NCBI RefSeq assembly: GCF_003072645.1
Contig: NZ_CP028897.1
Coordinates: forward strand, 4,441,501 to 4,505,500
DNA from: Dongshaea marina
GTDB lineage: Bacteria; Pseudomonadota; Gammaproteobacteria; Enterobacterales; Aeromonadaceae
Direction of reading: 5' to 3'
DNA length: 64,000 bases
Numbering within the stretch: the stretch's first letter is position 1; the number at the start of each line of letters is the position of its first letter. Made by a program: the position numbers and the translations under genes. Below the pieces are notes generated by a model. It saw nothing but the letters and a program-made list of their open reading frames with translations. It had not been told where the DNA came from and made no database searches. This document shows, piece by piece, positions 1-8,974 of the stretch.

Positions 1-879
1 TACAATAAAGCATTGGTAAAGCGTGGCTCGATCACCTTCTGGTTGGATGAGAATGCAGTCAAAAACTGGCATTGTCAGGAGCACCATGGCGACAGAGGAA
101 GAGGCTTCACGTTCAGTGATACCGCTATCGAAACCGCGTTGATGCTCAAAGGAGTATTCAGCCTTCCACTGAGGGGGTTGCAAGGATTCCTTGATTCGGT
201 CTTTCAGCTCATGAATGTTCCTCTTAAGTCACCGACTTATAGCTGTATCAGCAAACGAGCGAAGACCGTTGAGATAAAATATCGCCGCCCCAGCCGAGGC
301 CCTGTTGCTCACGTGGTCGTTGATGGGACAGGGCTCAAAATCCACGGTGAGGGAGAGTGGAAAATGCGCAAGCACGGAAAAGAAAAGCGCCGAGTTTGGC
401 GCAAGCTCCACCTGGCTGTTGATGCTCAAACTCATGAAATCATAGCAGCCGAGGTCAGCCTTGATAGTGTTGGAGATAACGAGGTGTTGCCGACCTTATT
501 AAACCCACTACGACGCAAGATACAGCAAGTCTCAGCAGATGGTGCATACGATACAGAGGCTTGCTATGCACTGTTACAGAGAAAGGGTTGTAAACCAACG
601 ATTCCTCCCCGCAGTAATGCAGCTTACTGGAAAGGAGATCATCCCAGAAATGAAGCTGTCGAAGCGCTTAAAAATGGGCAGCTTTCACAATGGAAGCATG
701 ACAACGACTACCATCAGCGCTCGTTAGCAGAAACAGCAATGTCTCGCTACAAACAGCTCAATTCTCCACAGCTGAGCTTACGTTGTTATAACGGTCAGGT
801 TGGGGAAGCCTTGGCCGGAGTTAAAGCTTTAAACAAAGTGATCGGGCTTGGTATGCCTGTCAGGCAGCAAGCTGCCTGA
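1..879 (+). CDS. IS5-family (IS903-type) DDE transposase, 5' end outside window
   Basis: This is the transposase of an insertion sequence. The frame is open back to base 1 and reads YNKALVKRG before the usual SITFWLD stretch, so the true start lies outside the window. The DDE residues fit the family: an Asp in VVDGTGLKI, an Asp in SADGAYD and a Glu in LAETAMSRYK. The Arg and Lys after the Glu (the YREK-like motif) are present. A right terminal inverted repeat follows at 901-924. The element sits inside the first membrane-protein paralogue, whose reading frame resumes directly after it. The C-terminus (GMPVRQQAA) looks natural, so the enzyme may be functional if its start is intact. The family call is secure. 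The subgroup is inferred from the KRGS..WLDE start and the terminal repeat. Confidence 0.92.
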   Translation, partial: YNKALVKRGSITFWLDENAVKNWHCQEHHGDRGRGFTFSDTAIETALMLKGVFSLPLRGLQGFLDSVFQLMNVPLKSPTYSCISKRAKTVEIKYRRPSRGPVAHVVVDGTGLKIHGEGEWKMRKHGKEKRRVWRKLHLAVDAQTHEIIAAEVSLDSVGDNEVLPTLLNPLRRKIQQVSADGAYDTEACYALLQRKGCKPTIPPRSNAAYWKGDHPRNEAVEALKNGQLSQWKHDNDYHQRSLAETAMSRYKQLNSPQLSLRCYNGQVGEALAGVKALNKVIGLGMPVRQQAA

Positions 880-900
880 ATGGGTACAAGTCAATTATCA

Positions 901-924
901 GACTCGGATTTAGGAAACAACGCC
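901..924 (-). repeat. IS5-family right terminal inverted repeat
   Basis: Read outward-in on the minus strand this begins GGCGTTGTTTCCTAAATCC. It resembles the GGCnTTGTTnnnTAAATC ends of IS903-type elements. The partner repeat is outside the window. Confidence 0.65.
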
Positions 925-2051
925 CCAAGGGATTATTTATCCTCCTCTTATTATCTTTGTTGATTAAGTTAATCTTTACATTCTGCTCTATTAGTCAATC
1001 AGGAATACACTCTGTTATTCAAGATAGATTCTCTTATTTATCCGGAGACCTTTCAACTAGCTCACTAGATGATTTCATATCTTCATTTGTTGACCTATAT
1101 ACTTTCTCTAAACTATTCAGATTTCTAAATGGGAGAAGCTTCTGGATAAGATCGCTTGCATCTTCATGTGTCTCCCAGACTGTTTGCTCTTTTATCGGTG
1201 GATTTATCATTTTATATACAGTTCCCACTACACCATTTAGCTCAATCTATAACATCATGTTTCTTTTTTGGTGTTATAATATTGCCTTTTCATTCTTATA
1301 TCTACCGATATCCTATCTGATTATCTATGCTGTGAAAAACATAAGCATCAATCCAAAATATAGGCATTTCTCATGGAAGCCTACTTGTTTTTGCATTGCC
1401 AATATTATGGCTATTCTTGCATTAACTCTTTGTGGCACTACTCTGGAGTTTTTTGGTATTGAAATCAGTACCTCTGCTTTAATTTTAGCGGCCGTCGCCA
1501 GCTTAACTGTGGCTTATCTTCGCGATGACACATACTTACACTCTCTGGCATTGATCTCGATTGCAGGCATCATCATCGCTATCCTGACTCGTCAGCAACT
1601 TCCCTCTCAGATGTCTCAGGAGCTACTCATCACCGCATTAACTCTTGGGTGTATTTGGGTCCTTGGCTATTTACAGATACCGGTACTTCAAATACCTGGA
1701 GTCGGATTAATCCTAGCGATTATAGCGGTAGACTCTGGCCCAAGCTTTGCCGGATTTACCGTAACCTTGCTTCTCCAGGGAGCTATCTGCTGGTTGATCA
1801 TGGATAAAGCACTCAGTCAAAGATTCCTGAACCATCGGGCTAGGTGGAAATTCCTACAACAAGGAATCAGTCTACTGATTGTTGCCAGCCTGGTTTATGC
1901 AATCGAGTTTGAGCTACTTCAGGCAAGTACCAGCCCCACTTTTTACGGCTTGTGGATCGCCATTGGCATTACCCTTGGCTGTGCCGGGTACCTTGCCTTG
2001 CGAGCCTATAGCCACCCATCACCAAAGCAAGAGACCCTTGCTATCAGTTAA
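925..2051 (+). pseudogene. VUT/YhhQ-like membrane protein, paralogue 1, 5' part removed by IS
   Basis: This is the C-terminal two thirds of a polytopic membrane protein. An ORF can be called from TTG at 957, but the frame is open upstream to the IS end at 924. It aligns with the intact third paralogue from the KG that follows its CVTELYG motif, so roughly the first 160 residues lie beyond the IS or are lost. Recognisable parts are FISSFVDLYTFSKLFRFL..FWIRSLASS, which matches the helix pair of YhhQ-type proteins, and a second hydrophobic half with ISTSALILAAVASLTVAYLRDD and RQQLPSQMSQELLIT, nearly identical to paralogue 3. It ends without GGDEF or EAL domains. With the start separated by the IS it is very probably not expressed as a working protein. 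Confidence 0.8.
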
Positions 2052-2064
2052 ATGATTCTCATTT
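2050..2064. promoter_or_regulatory. Inverted repeat upstream of paralogue 2, weakly Fur-box-like
   Basis: The sequence AAATGATTCTCATTT has six-base arms around TTC and recalls a Fur box, though it matches the 19-bp consensus only partly. It lies 155 bp upstream of the next start codon and overlaps the stop of paralogue 1. Recorded as a candidate operator only. Confidence 0.2.
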
Positions 2065-2218
2065 CATCTCTAATTCGATAATAGATGACAAAAAGTTCTA
2101 TCAACCACCGACCTGTTTCACAAAAAATGAACAAAAAATAGTAAGAATCACTGTGAAAGGTGAACGCCTGGGTATAAAATGACGCGTTTTTCATACTAGC
2201 CAAGGACATTGGATCATC

Positions 2219-5102
2219 ATGTTGCGAAGAAAAGCTCGCTACGAACTGATTGTGGAGCAAGGAGACACAATCGAGTTCGAGGATATCAAAACCCAAAAGC
2301 GCCTTCAAATGAACCCGTTAGAAATCGTTAACCAGGGCTTAACCGAGCTTTTTAACGATGAAGACAGGGCAACCATAGGGCATGCAGCTGCTCGTAAAGA
2401 CTCCTCTATTGTGGTGGCCAACAATAAAGGGAGTGTGGCGGTTTATAACTATGCAAGAACTTTATTTCTTCCATTATTATTTACTGCTTATGTTGTAAGT
2501 ATAGTTATTAACTGCTTCATGGATGCCTCTAGCGTCAATTTCTTTGGTTCCATTGTTCCACTGTCTTTTTTTATTGGTGCACTGAGCTTTGTTTTTGAAG
2601 ATTGTGTTACTGAGCTATATGGCTTCACAAGAGGCATCAAACTTATCTGCCAATCGTTTGTATTTCTTGTGATTTTGTCTGCTATTCTTTTTTTACTTGT
2701 GCACCTCTCAAGTGACAAGGAATTTCTTGGTTTCTTCTCGTATTACCCTGGTGACTTATTAGCTAGTTCATTTGCTGTTTCCATTGCCTCTCTTATTGAT
2801 TTATTTGTATTCTCATTTCTTTTTAAATTTTTTAGGAACTATGGTTTCTGGCTCAGATCTATTGTTTCATCTTTCATTGCCCAATTTTTCCTATCTATTA
2901 TAGGTGCATTCATAGTAACTTATTTGATTCCAGACTCTGCAACACCGTTTAAAGAGGCATTCAATAACGGAATGCTACTATGGGCTTTTAATATATCCTT
3001 TTCCATTTTATATCTTCCACTTGCATACGCAATAATTGGATTTGTAAAAAAAAAGGGTAATTAACTCAAAATACCGTACATTCAAGTGGAACTCGCAGTG
3101 CTTAAGTCTCGCTAGCAGCATATCTATTCTTGCCCTAGTAACGTCAGGGATGACGTTCAGATTTTTAGATGGAAATATCAGCACTTCAATTATCCTTCTC
3201 ACTCTTCTCGCTGTTACTTGCTGGACATACTTAAAAGATAGCGTTTACCTATTAGCTCTAGTTCCTATATCAATAGTTGGGCTTGGTGTTGCAATATATC
3301 TCAGAGATCTCTTTCATATTCCATCTTCTGATAGTCTATGGATTAATACAATTATTTTATGTTGTATCTGTGTTCTCACTTATCTGAGAAATCTCCCTCT
3401 ACAGCTTGCTGTTGGTGTAACCCTGATCTTAGTTATAGCACTCCAGATGGAGCTAGACTCGCTAAGCGTTGCTATTACTCTGATGTTACAAGCGCTGATC
3501 ATCTGGCTAGTACTGGACACAGCCATCACCCAAAAACTTTCCAAAGAACCAAGCCGCTGGCTGGTTCCTCTTGGGATCATCACCTTCCTGGTGGTTGGTG
3601 TTCTCATCTATGAGACCGAGTTATCCGTGGGTGGATTTAGTGGTATGGCTCCGGATTACCTGGCCCAGTCTATTTTCGCAGGCGGCCTGCTACTGGCGCT
3701 TTATTATGCGTTTCGTCGCTGGCAATGCTACCAGCATGCAATACAGGGCGCGCAACTCTTGGAGCGCCGTCGCGAGCTTGCCAACAACCACCAACTCTAC
3801 CGCTTGAATCACAACCCGGATGATGAGTGGCCCCAGAGTAAGCGTCAGGAGTTAGATCTTTTTATTCAAAATGAGGAGGAGAAGCAGGAGCGCCGCCTGC
3901 AGATGGATCGTAGCTACCGGAATAATCTCTTTAAATACCCTGAGATGAAGATAGCAACCCGCGACATCTTTGAGCGCTCTTTGAAAGCTGAACTTAATAA
4001 CCCGGAAGTCGGGATCGGCAGCATCTTTCTCATCGAGTTTGGTGAACTGCAGGATGAAGATACCCTCAAGCTATTGAGCCTAAGTATCCATCACCTGCTG
4101 CGTGAGCAGCCCAAGCATTTGGTAGCCCGTTACGATCACAAGACTGTCGCTATCCTGCTTCCTGAAACCACTGAGCTACAGGCGCAGAACCTGACCTCCA
4201 TGTTCAGCTCCACCCTGTATAACTACTTTAGCCAGGCAGAAGATCATAGCCCTTTCCATATGGGAACCGTTAGCTTTACTCACCTGGAGAGAATGCAGGA
4301 GATCCTCAATCAGGCTGAATATGCGCTGCACCTGTCTCGCCGCCTGATCGATCGCTGCTGGTACCAGCAGGAGAAAGGACTTATCTATAAACAGTCTCAC
4401 GGCTGGAGCAACTGGCGAAAGCACCTGCAACTATGTATCAATCAAAATCGCCTGGAATTTAGCCTGGAGCGATATCAGGATATCCTCGGCCAAACGCTGT
4501 TTAGCAACTTTATGGCAAAGATTGAAGGGATCAGCGGCAATACCCTGGAGGATGAGCAGCTTAGCCTGATGGCTGAAAAGTCAGGGCTCTCTTTGGGACT
4601 GCTAGACCTTAAGCTTAAAGCGGCCTGCTCTGTGCTCTTTACCAGTAAAGAAAACCTCTGCCTGAATACCCACGCTGGCGTGCTTAGCAATAAGTCCAGT
4701 CTGAGCCAGCTACTCATAGAGCTGTATGGCTACCCGATGGAAATACGCCAGCGACTTATCTTTGAAATTCGCGAGTCCGAAGTCGCTGAACAGCTTAGTG
4801 CATTGAAGATGGCAAGTTTTGCCCTGCATGCCCTGGGTTGCAAGCTATGTATCAGTCGGGTCGGCCGACAGGTTGAAGCGATGGAGTATGTTCGAGAGCT
4901 GAGTGTGGACTACCTGAAACTCGATGAGCACCTACTCTCCAACCTGACCCCAGACAGCCGCCAGAGCAAGGCACTTCAAAGCATTCGCCTGATGATCGAA
5001 GGCACTCAAACCATGCTCCTCGCCCACCAGGCTGATGACGAAGCCCATTGGGCCAAACTTCAGCTAGAAGGCATAGAAGGAACTCACCTGGCTCAAGGCT
5101 AA
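2219..5102 (+). CDS. VUT/YhhQ-like membrane protein fused to degenerate GGDEF-EAL (paralogue 2), split by a one-base shift
   Basis: The protein would be about 960 residues. Residues 1-80 are soluble (MLRRKARYELIVEQGD..). Residues 80-280 form a YhhQ/VUT-like membrane domain with FVFEDCVTELYG and SLIDLFVFSFLFKFFRNYGFWLR. A further set of helices runs to about residue 500, then a charged linker, a GGDEF-like domain at about 570-715 and an EAL-like domain at about 735-960. The GGDEF signature reads DHKTV in ARYDHKTVAILLP. The EAL region lacks EAL (MAK at that place) and the usual DDFG reads SRVG, so neither synthase nor phosphodiesterase activity is expected. The frame changes within nine As at 3046-3054. 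Removing one A joins VKK to RVINSKYRTF, which aligns with both paralogues. Unbroken pieces are 2219-3064 and 3150-5102. A signalling or RNA-turnover role like that of CsrD or LapD is inference. Confidence 0.75.
3046..3054 (+). other. A9 tract at the frame break of paralogue 2
   Basis: Nine consecutive As precede GGG. With nine the protein stops after VKKKGN. With eight it reads on into the matching paralogue sequence for another 680 residues. Transcriptional slippage on such a tract could yield the full product, and a copy or assembly error would look the same. Confidence 0.7.
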
Positions 5103-5110
5103 CCAAGCCT

Positions 5111-5136
5111 GTAGCAGAGGGGCTTCCCTCTGCTAC
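5111..5136 (+). terminator. Perfect 11-bp hairpin after the GGDEF-EAL gene
   Basis: The arms GTAGCAGAGGG and CCCTCTGCTAC enclose a GCTT tetraloop 8 bases after the stop codon. No T-run follows, so it may stabilise the transcript end or act as a weak terminator before paralogue 3. Confidence 0.5.
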
Positions 5137-5218
5137 TCTCATAGCCCGCCAATAGCATGACTTTGTTTAACATTCACTGCGGGATACAATGGGCTGCTTC
5201 GGGGCAGGTGGGATACCT

Positions 5219-6781
5219 ATGATACGATTGCGAAGGAAAGCACGTTACAGCTGGATTGCCGAGCGCGGCGACCTAGTGCTGTTTCGCGATCTCAAAACCC
5301 AAACCAACATACAAATGAATCCGGTCGAGTTGGTCAACCAGGGACTCACCGAGCAGTTCAGCGATCAGGACAGGATCCGCATTGGCTATGCCGCCGCCGG
5401 GCAAGACTCTTCGGTCGTAGTCGCAAATAATAAAGGTAGTGTTGCGGTCTATAGTTATTCCAGAGCTCTATTCATTCCTATTCTTTTTACTGCATATATA
5501 GCCTCAATTTTTATTTCATGTATAGCTGATGCAGGAACTTTCACCGCATTTGGAATAATCACCCCGATATCCTTTATCATTTACCCGTTAACTTTTGTGT
5601 TTGAAGATTGTGTTACTGAGCTTTACGGAAGAGAAAAAGGGCTGAAAATTATATTTCATGCATTGCTTCTCCTGTTACTATCCTCCGCTGTACTTAAAGG
5701 GATATTTGCCCTATCAGAAAACCTTGATTACGAATCAAGCAATAATTTTCTGAGTACAATGAGCTTCATTCCTTTTGATGTTGCTTATGCAAGTGTGAAT
5801 GCCTTTATATCGTCAGCGATAGACATCATCGTTTTCTCCTTAATCTATACGCAACTTAGAAACTATGGCTTCTGGTTTAGAGCAACCGTTTCATCATTCT
5901 CTGCACAATTTGTTGCCTCTATCCTCGCTGGTCTGTATTACTACTTTACTGTAATGACAAGCGCTCCCTTTGGTGAAATCTATAGCAACTCCCTATTCTA
6001 TTTTCTATGGAGCTTTGGCCTCTCGGTTGCTTATATTCCACTATCCTACGCAATTATTATCTCAATAAAAAAGCTTTCCGTGAGTCCAAGATACAGGGAG
6101 TTTGTCTGGAACAACTGTCGACTTGCTGTCGTCAATATACTCGCTATTTTGGCCCAATTGTTCTCCGGCATAACCCTGAACCTCTATGATCTTAATATCA
6201 GCGTCTCGGCCCTCCTACTGAGCGCTATCTGTGCTTTAACCCTGGCCTACCTACGAGACAACACCTATATCAACACCCTCGCGATAACCTCCATTATTGG
6301 CCTGTTTTCCGCATGCCTCTGCCGGCAGCAACTCCCCGCTCCTATGAGTCAGGAGTTGTTAATTACCTCGCTGGCACTAGGTTGTATCTGGCTGTTAGCT
6401 TATCTGGAAAACCCATGGGTTCAGCTCGGTGGCATGCTGATTGTTTTGCTGATGACAGCCTTAGACTCTGGCCCAACGCTCGGTAGCTTTCTGCTGACGC
6501 TACTCCTGCAAGGGGCCATCATCTGGCTGCTGCTGGATAAGGTAGTGTGTCAGCGGCTACTAGCCCACAGAAGCTCCGTGCACTATCTGGCTGCTCTGCT
6601 CAGCCTGACTTTGATCGCGACCCTGACCTATACCCTGGCTAGCCCATTACTGCAGGAGTTTAATGTCCCCCTTCCCTCCCTGTGGCTGGGAGTCGCTCTG
6701 GTTGGAGCCAGTTGCGGCTACCTTACCCTGACACTAACTCGATATAAGGGGCTTCGCCAGAGCCCCTTATACAACCTCTGA
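5219..6781 (+). CDS. VUT/YhhQ-like membrane protein, paralogue 3, intact
   Basis: This 520-residue polytopic membrane protein starts at ATG 5219 (MIRLRRKARYSW), which matches the start of paralogue 2; an upstream in-frame ATG at 5189 lacks that match. The soluble N-terminus of about 85 residues contains VVVANNKGSVAVYSYSRALF, nearly identical to paralogue 2. The YhhQ/VUT-like domain follows, with FVFEDCVTELYG, AIDIIVFSLIYTQLRNYGFWFR and SVAYIPLSYAIII, then a second hydrophobic half to the end. There is no cytoplasmic signalling domain. YhhQ proteins import queuosine precursors, but the extra N- and C-terminal parts make transport only one possibility; a sensor or partner for paralogue 2 is another. 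Transcription is co-directional with the two genes before it. An inverted repeat (ATAAGGGGCT/AGCCCCTTAT) lies inside the last codons at 6744-6770. Confidence 0.75.
   Translation: MIRLRRKARYSWIAERGDLVLFRDLKTQTNIQMNPVELVNQGLTEQFSDQDRIRIGYAAAGQDSSVVVANNKGSVAVYSYSRALFIPILFTAYIASIFISCIADAGTFTAFGIITPISFIIYPLTFVFEDCVTELYGREKGLKIIFHALLLLLLSSAVLKGIFALSENLDYESSNNFLSTMSFIPFDVAYASVNAFISSAIDIIVFSLIYTQLRNYGFWFRATVSSFSAQFVASILAGLYYYFTVMTSAPFGEIYSNSLFYFLWSFGLSVAYIPLSYAIIISIKKLSVSPRYREFVWNNCRLAVVNILAILAQLFSGITLNLYDLNISVSALLLSAICALTLAYLRDNTYINTLAITSIIGLFSACLCRQQLPAPMSQELLITSLALGCIWLLAYLENPWVQLGGMLIVLLMTALDSGPTLGSFLLTLLLQGAIIWLLLDKVVCQRLLAHRSSVHYLAALLSLTLIATLTYTLASPLLQEFNVPLPSLWLGVALVGASCGYLTLTLTRYKGLRQSPLYNL
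6744..6770 (+). repeat. 10-bp-arm inverted repeat overlapping the end of paralogue 3
   Basis: Arms ATAAGGGGCT and AGCCCCTTAT surround a seven-base loop within the last coding codons. A transcript hairpin is likely; no T-run follows. Confidence 0.45.
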
Positions 6782-6807
6782 TCCAGATTTATCATAAGGA
6801 ATGAGCG

Positions 6808-7584
6808 ATGCACTTTGATCACCAGAACACCCGGGGATGCTATAACGCAAGAGAGGTCGATGCCAGCTGGCTCCAGTGGTGCCAAAAACTGCTGGAGCCC
6901 GTCGATAAAACCGTCATCGACTTAGGTTGTGGCGGTGGTATCTATGCCCGGGGTTTTATTCAGGCCGGAGCATCTCATGTGTACGCTCTGGATAGCTCCG
7001 AGCAATATATTCAGGAGGCTGCCGGGGATAACCCATTCCCCGGACAATTAGACTTCATTCATGCCGATGCTTGCGCCGTTCCCCTGGGCGATGCGGTTGC
7101 GGATATCCTGTTTGAACGCGCCATGGTTCACCACCTGAATGAGACTCAAAAGCTCAGCAATCTCCGGGAGGCCAGGCGCCTTCTTAAACCTGATGGCCTG
7201 CTGGTGATTCAGGATCGCACCTTTGATGACATTCTGGATATCAGCCCCCAATCCTGGATCCGCTCAACCCTATTTGAGTGTTTCCCGCGCCTCCTGGAGT
7301 TTGAAGAGAAAAGATGCCCCAGTACAGCTTCTTACCTGAGGCTGATGAAACAGGCCGGATTCACGGATATTCAGCAGCTCCAATACCGGGAAGTCAGAAA
7401 GCGTTACCCGGACTTTGAAGCGCTGGCCACTGAAATCAAAAGCCGCAAGGGCAAGAGTATTCTCTATGAGCTCAGTGAAAATGAGCTCAAACTTTACTGC
7501 CAGAAACTTAAAATAAAAAGCCTCTCTCACCCCCTGGTGGAAACGGATCGCTGGAGTGTCTGGCTGGCCAATAACACCAGGTAA
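6808..7584 (+). CDS. Class I SAM-dependent methyltransferase
   Basis: This 258-residue soluble protein has the Rossmann methyltransferase fold. Motif I is VIDLGCGGGIYARGF (about residues 36-50). An acidic residue after strand 2 (YALDSSEQYI) should bind the SAM ribose, and FIHADACAVPLGDAVADIL follows as motif II/III. Its general layout resembles UbiE/Methyltransf_11 enzymes. The substrate cannot be read from the sequence. It begins 26 bases after paralogue 3 with a good ribosome site (AAGGAA) and may be cotranscribed with it. If the neighbours concern queuosine or another modified base, a nucleic-acid substrate is thinkable, but nothing here shows it. Confidence 0.8.
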   Translation: MHFDHQNTRGCYNAREVDASWLQWCQKLLEPVDKTVIDLGCGGGIYARGFIQAGASHVYALDSSEQYIQEAAGDNPFPGQLDFIHADACAVPLGDAVADILFERAMVHHLNETQKLSNLREARRLLKPDGLLVIQDRTFDDILDISPQSWIRSTLFECFPRLLEFEEKRCPSTASYLRLMKQAGFTDIQQLQYREVRKRYPDFEALATEIKSRKGKSILYELSENELKLYCQKLKIKSLSHPLVETDRWSVWLANNTR

Positions 7585-7641
7585 CCGGCAGAAGGGGCAG
7601 GTAGGCCTCACTGATGACGCCCTGCGCCCCCTCGTGCTTAA

Positions 7642-8877
7642 TCACGCATACTGCGGCTGAGACACCCTCTCTCTGGTTAACAGACTGCTCTTTGATGCAA
7701 ACAGAGACATGGCGAACCAGGCAAGAGTGCATCCAAGGCAAAGGATGAGGGGCAGTGTCCAGCTCCCTTGCTGCTCGTGTAGTGATCCCATGGTCACAGG
7801 CCCTGCGGCTGCCAAGAGATAGCTAACTAATTGCGCCATTCCCGATAAGCCTGCGGCCTGATGAGCACAGGTTGTACGAAGGCTCACCAGAGCCAGGGCC
7901 AGAATAAAACCCCCTCCGGCACCAAACCCAAAAATTGATGCCCATAGGATAGCCATAGAGGGTGCGAGCAGCAGCCCCGTGATACTGGCAAATGCCATCA
8001 GAGGCATCATCATGCAGATGGCTCGTTTATCCTTAACCCGCGCCATCAGTGGGATCAGGATAAATGCGGGCAAGGCGGTAAAGAGCTGTAATAGCCCATG
8101 GATGAAGCCCGCCTGAGATTCGCTATAGCCACTATCCACCAGTATGGTTGGTAGCCAGCAGATAAAGATGTACATCAAAAGTGAGTTCAGCCCCAAAAAC
8201 AGGGTCACTTGCCAGGCAATGGGTGAACGCCACAGGTAGCCGTGGCTCTCTATTTCCGGGGTATCCCGGGCCGGGGCGGTGTGCTTTTTTAACTGGGGCA
8301 GCCAGATGACTATGCCGATGATAGGAAAGATCAAAATACCGCCAAGGGAGAAGGCCCAGCCCGGAATGAAGGTGAGTCTTGCTGACTCGGCGACTTGCAT
8401 CAGAGGAATCGCCATACTCGCACTGATAAAGGAGCCCACTCCCATCGTCAGGGTGTAGATGGCTGTGATGGTGGTAATTTTTCCGGGAAAGTCTCGCTTG
8501 ATAAGCCCTGGCAGCAATACATTCGAAATCGCAATTCCGCCACCTATGATGAGGGTACCACCAAACAGGGTGGATACTGTGCCCCATGAGCGCACCAGGA
8601 TACCGACAAGCAGCAACATCAGTGACAGCATCAGGGCCTGCTCTAATCCGCGCTTGCGCCCCAGCATAGTCGCGATGGGCGAGAAGAGTGCAAATGCCAA
8701 CAAAGGGAGAGTTGTGAGCCAACCGGCCTGGGTTGCAGACAGATCGAGCTGCAGGCGAATTTGCTCTAACAAAGGGCCGACCCCGGTAATTGGGCTGCGC
8801 AGGCTGATGGCGATCAGAATGATCCCGATTAGCAGGCCAACCGATTGGTTAAAGCGAGACGTTTTAAGTATTGCCAT
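7642..8877 (-). CDS. nimT: MFS exporter of the CynX/NimT type
   Basis: This 411-residue major facilitator protein has about twelve hydrophobic segments. It closely follows Escherichia coli NimT (YeaN), an exporter of 2-nitroimidazole: shared stretches include TTLPLLAFAL, NVLLPGLIKRDFP, RSPIAWQVTLFLG, SGYSESQAG and HQAAGLSGMAQ. It is divergent from an AraC regulator resembling NimR across a 97-bp gap, the same arrangement as yeaN-yeaM. The start codon is ATG with AGGAAGACCC upstream. The natural substrate is unknown; resistance to 2-nitroimidazole is what is known for the E. coli protein. A cyanate or other small-anion transporter of the same family remains possible. Confidence 0.8.
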   Translation of the reverse strand: MAILKTSRFNQSVGLLIGIILIAISLRSPITGVGPLLEQIRLQLDLSATQAGWLTTLPLLAFALFSPIATMLGRKRGLEQALMLSLMLLLVGILVRSWGTVSTLFGGTLIIGGGIAISNVLLPGLIKRDFPGKITTITAIYTLTMGVGSFISASMAIPLMQVAESARLTFIPGWAFSLGGILIFPIIGIVIWLPQLKKHTAPARDTPEIESHGYLWRSPIAWQVTLFLGLNSLLMYIFICWLPTILVDSGYSESQAGFIHGLLQLFTALPAFILIPLMARVKDKRAICMMMPLMAFASITGLLLAPSMAILWASIFGFGAGGGFILALALVSLRTTCAHQAAGLSGMAQLVSYLLAAAGPVTMGSLHEQQGSWTLPLILCLGCTLAWFAMSLFASKSSLLTRERVSQPQYA

Positions 8878-8974
8878 GGGTCTTCCTCGTAATCATTTCT
8901 GGCTAAGATTAAACCTCTCCTTATCTGTAGTATTTAGGTATATTGACTTTATATTTCTAAAAACGGTCATTGTT

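Larger units (their letters stand above)
1..924 (+). mobile_element. IS5-family insertion sequence, right part
   Basis: The element carries the transposase gene and ends at 924. The left end lies outside the window, so the target duplication cannot be checked. From base 925 the sequence is in frame with the membrane-protein family next door (KGLFILLLL against KGLKIIFHALL in the third paralogue), which places the right boundary within a base or two. Confidence 0.8.

Noticed and set aside
957-2051. Complete gene starting at TTG 957
   Set aside because: The paralogues show another 160 residues upstream and the frame is open to the IS end, so it is a fragment.
3046-3060. Programmed -1 frameshift at A AAA AAG
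   Set aside because: The heptamer is in phase, but the -1 frame stops at once (GGG TAA). The family frame needs removal of one base, i.e. +1 or transcript slippage.
8459-8974. N-terminal extension of the AraC regulator
   Set aside because: It runs antisense through the 5' part of the NimT gene; family homology begins at ATG 8975.
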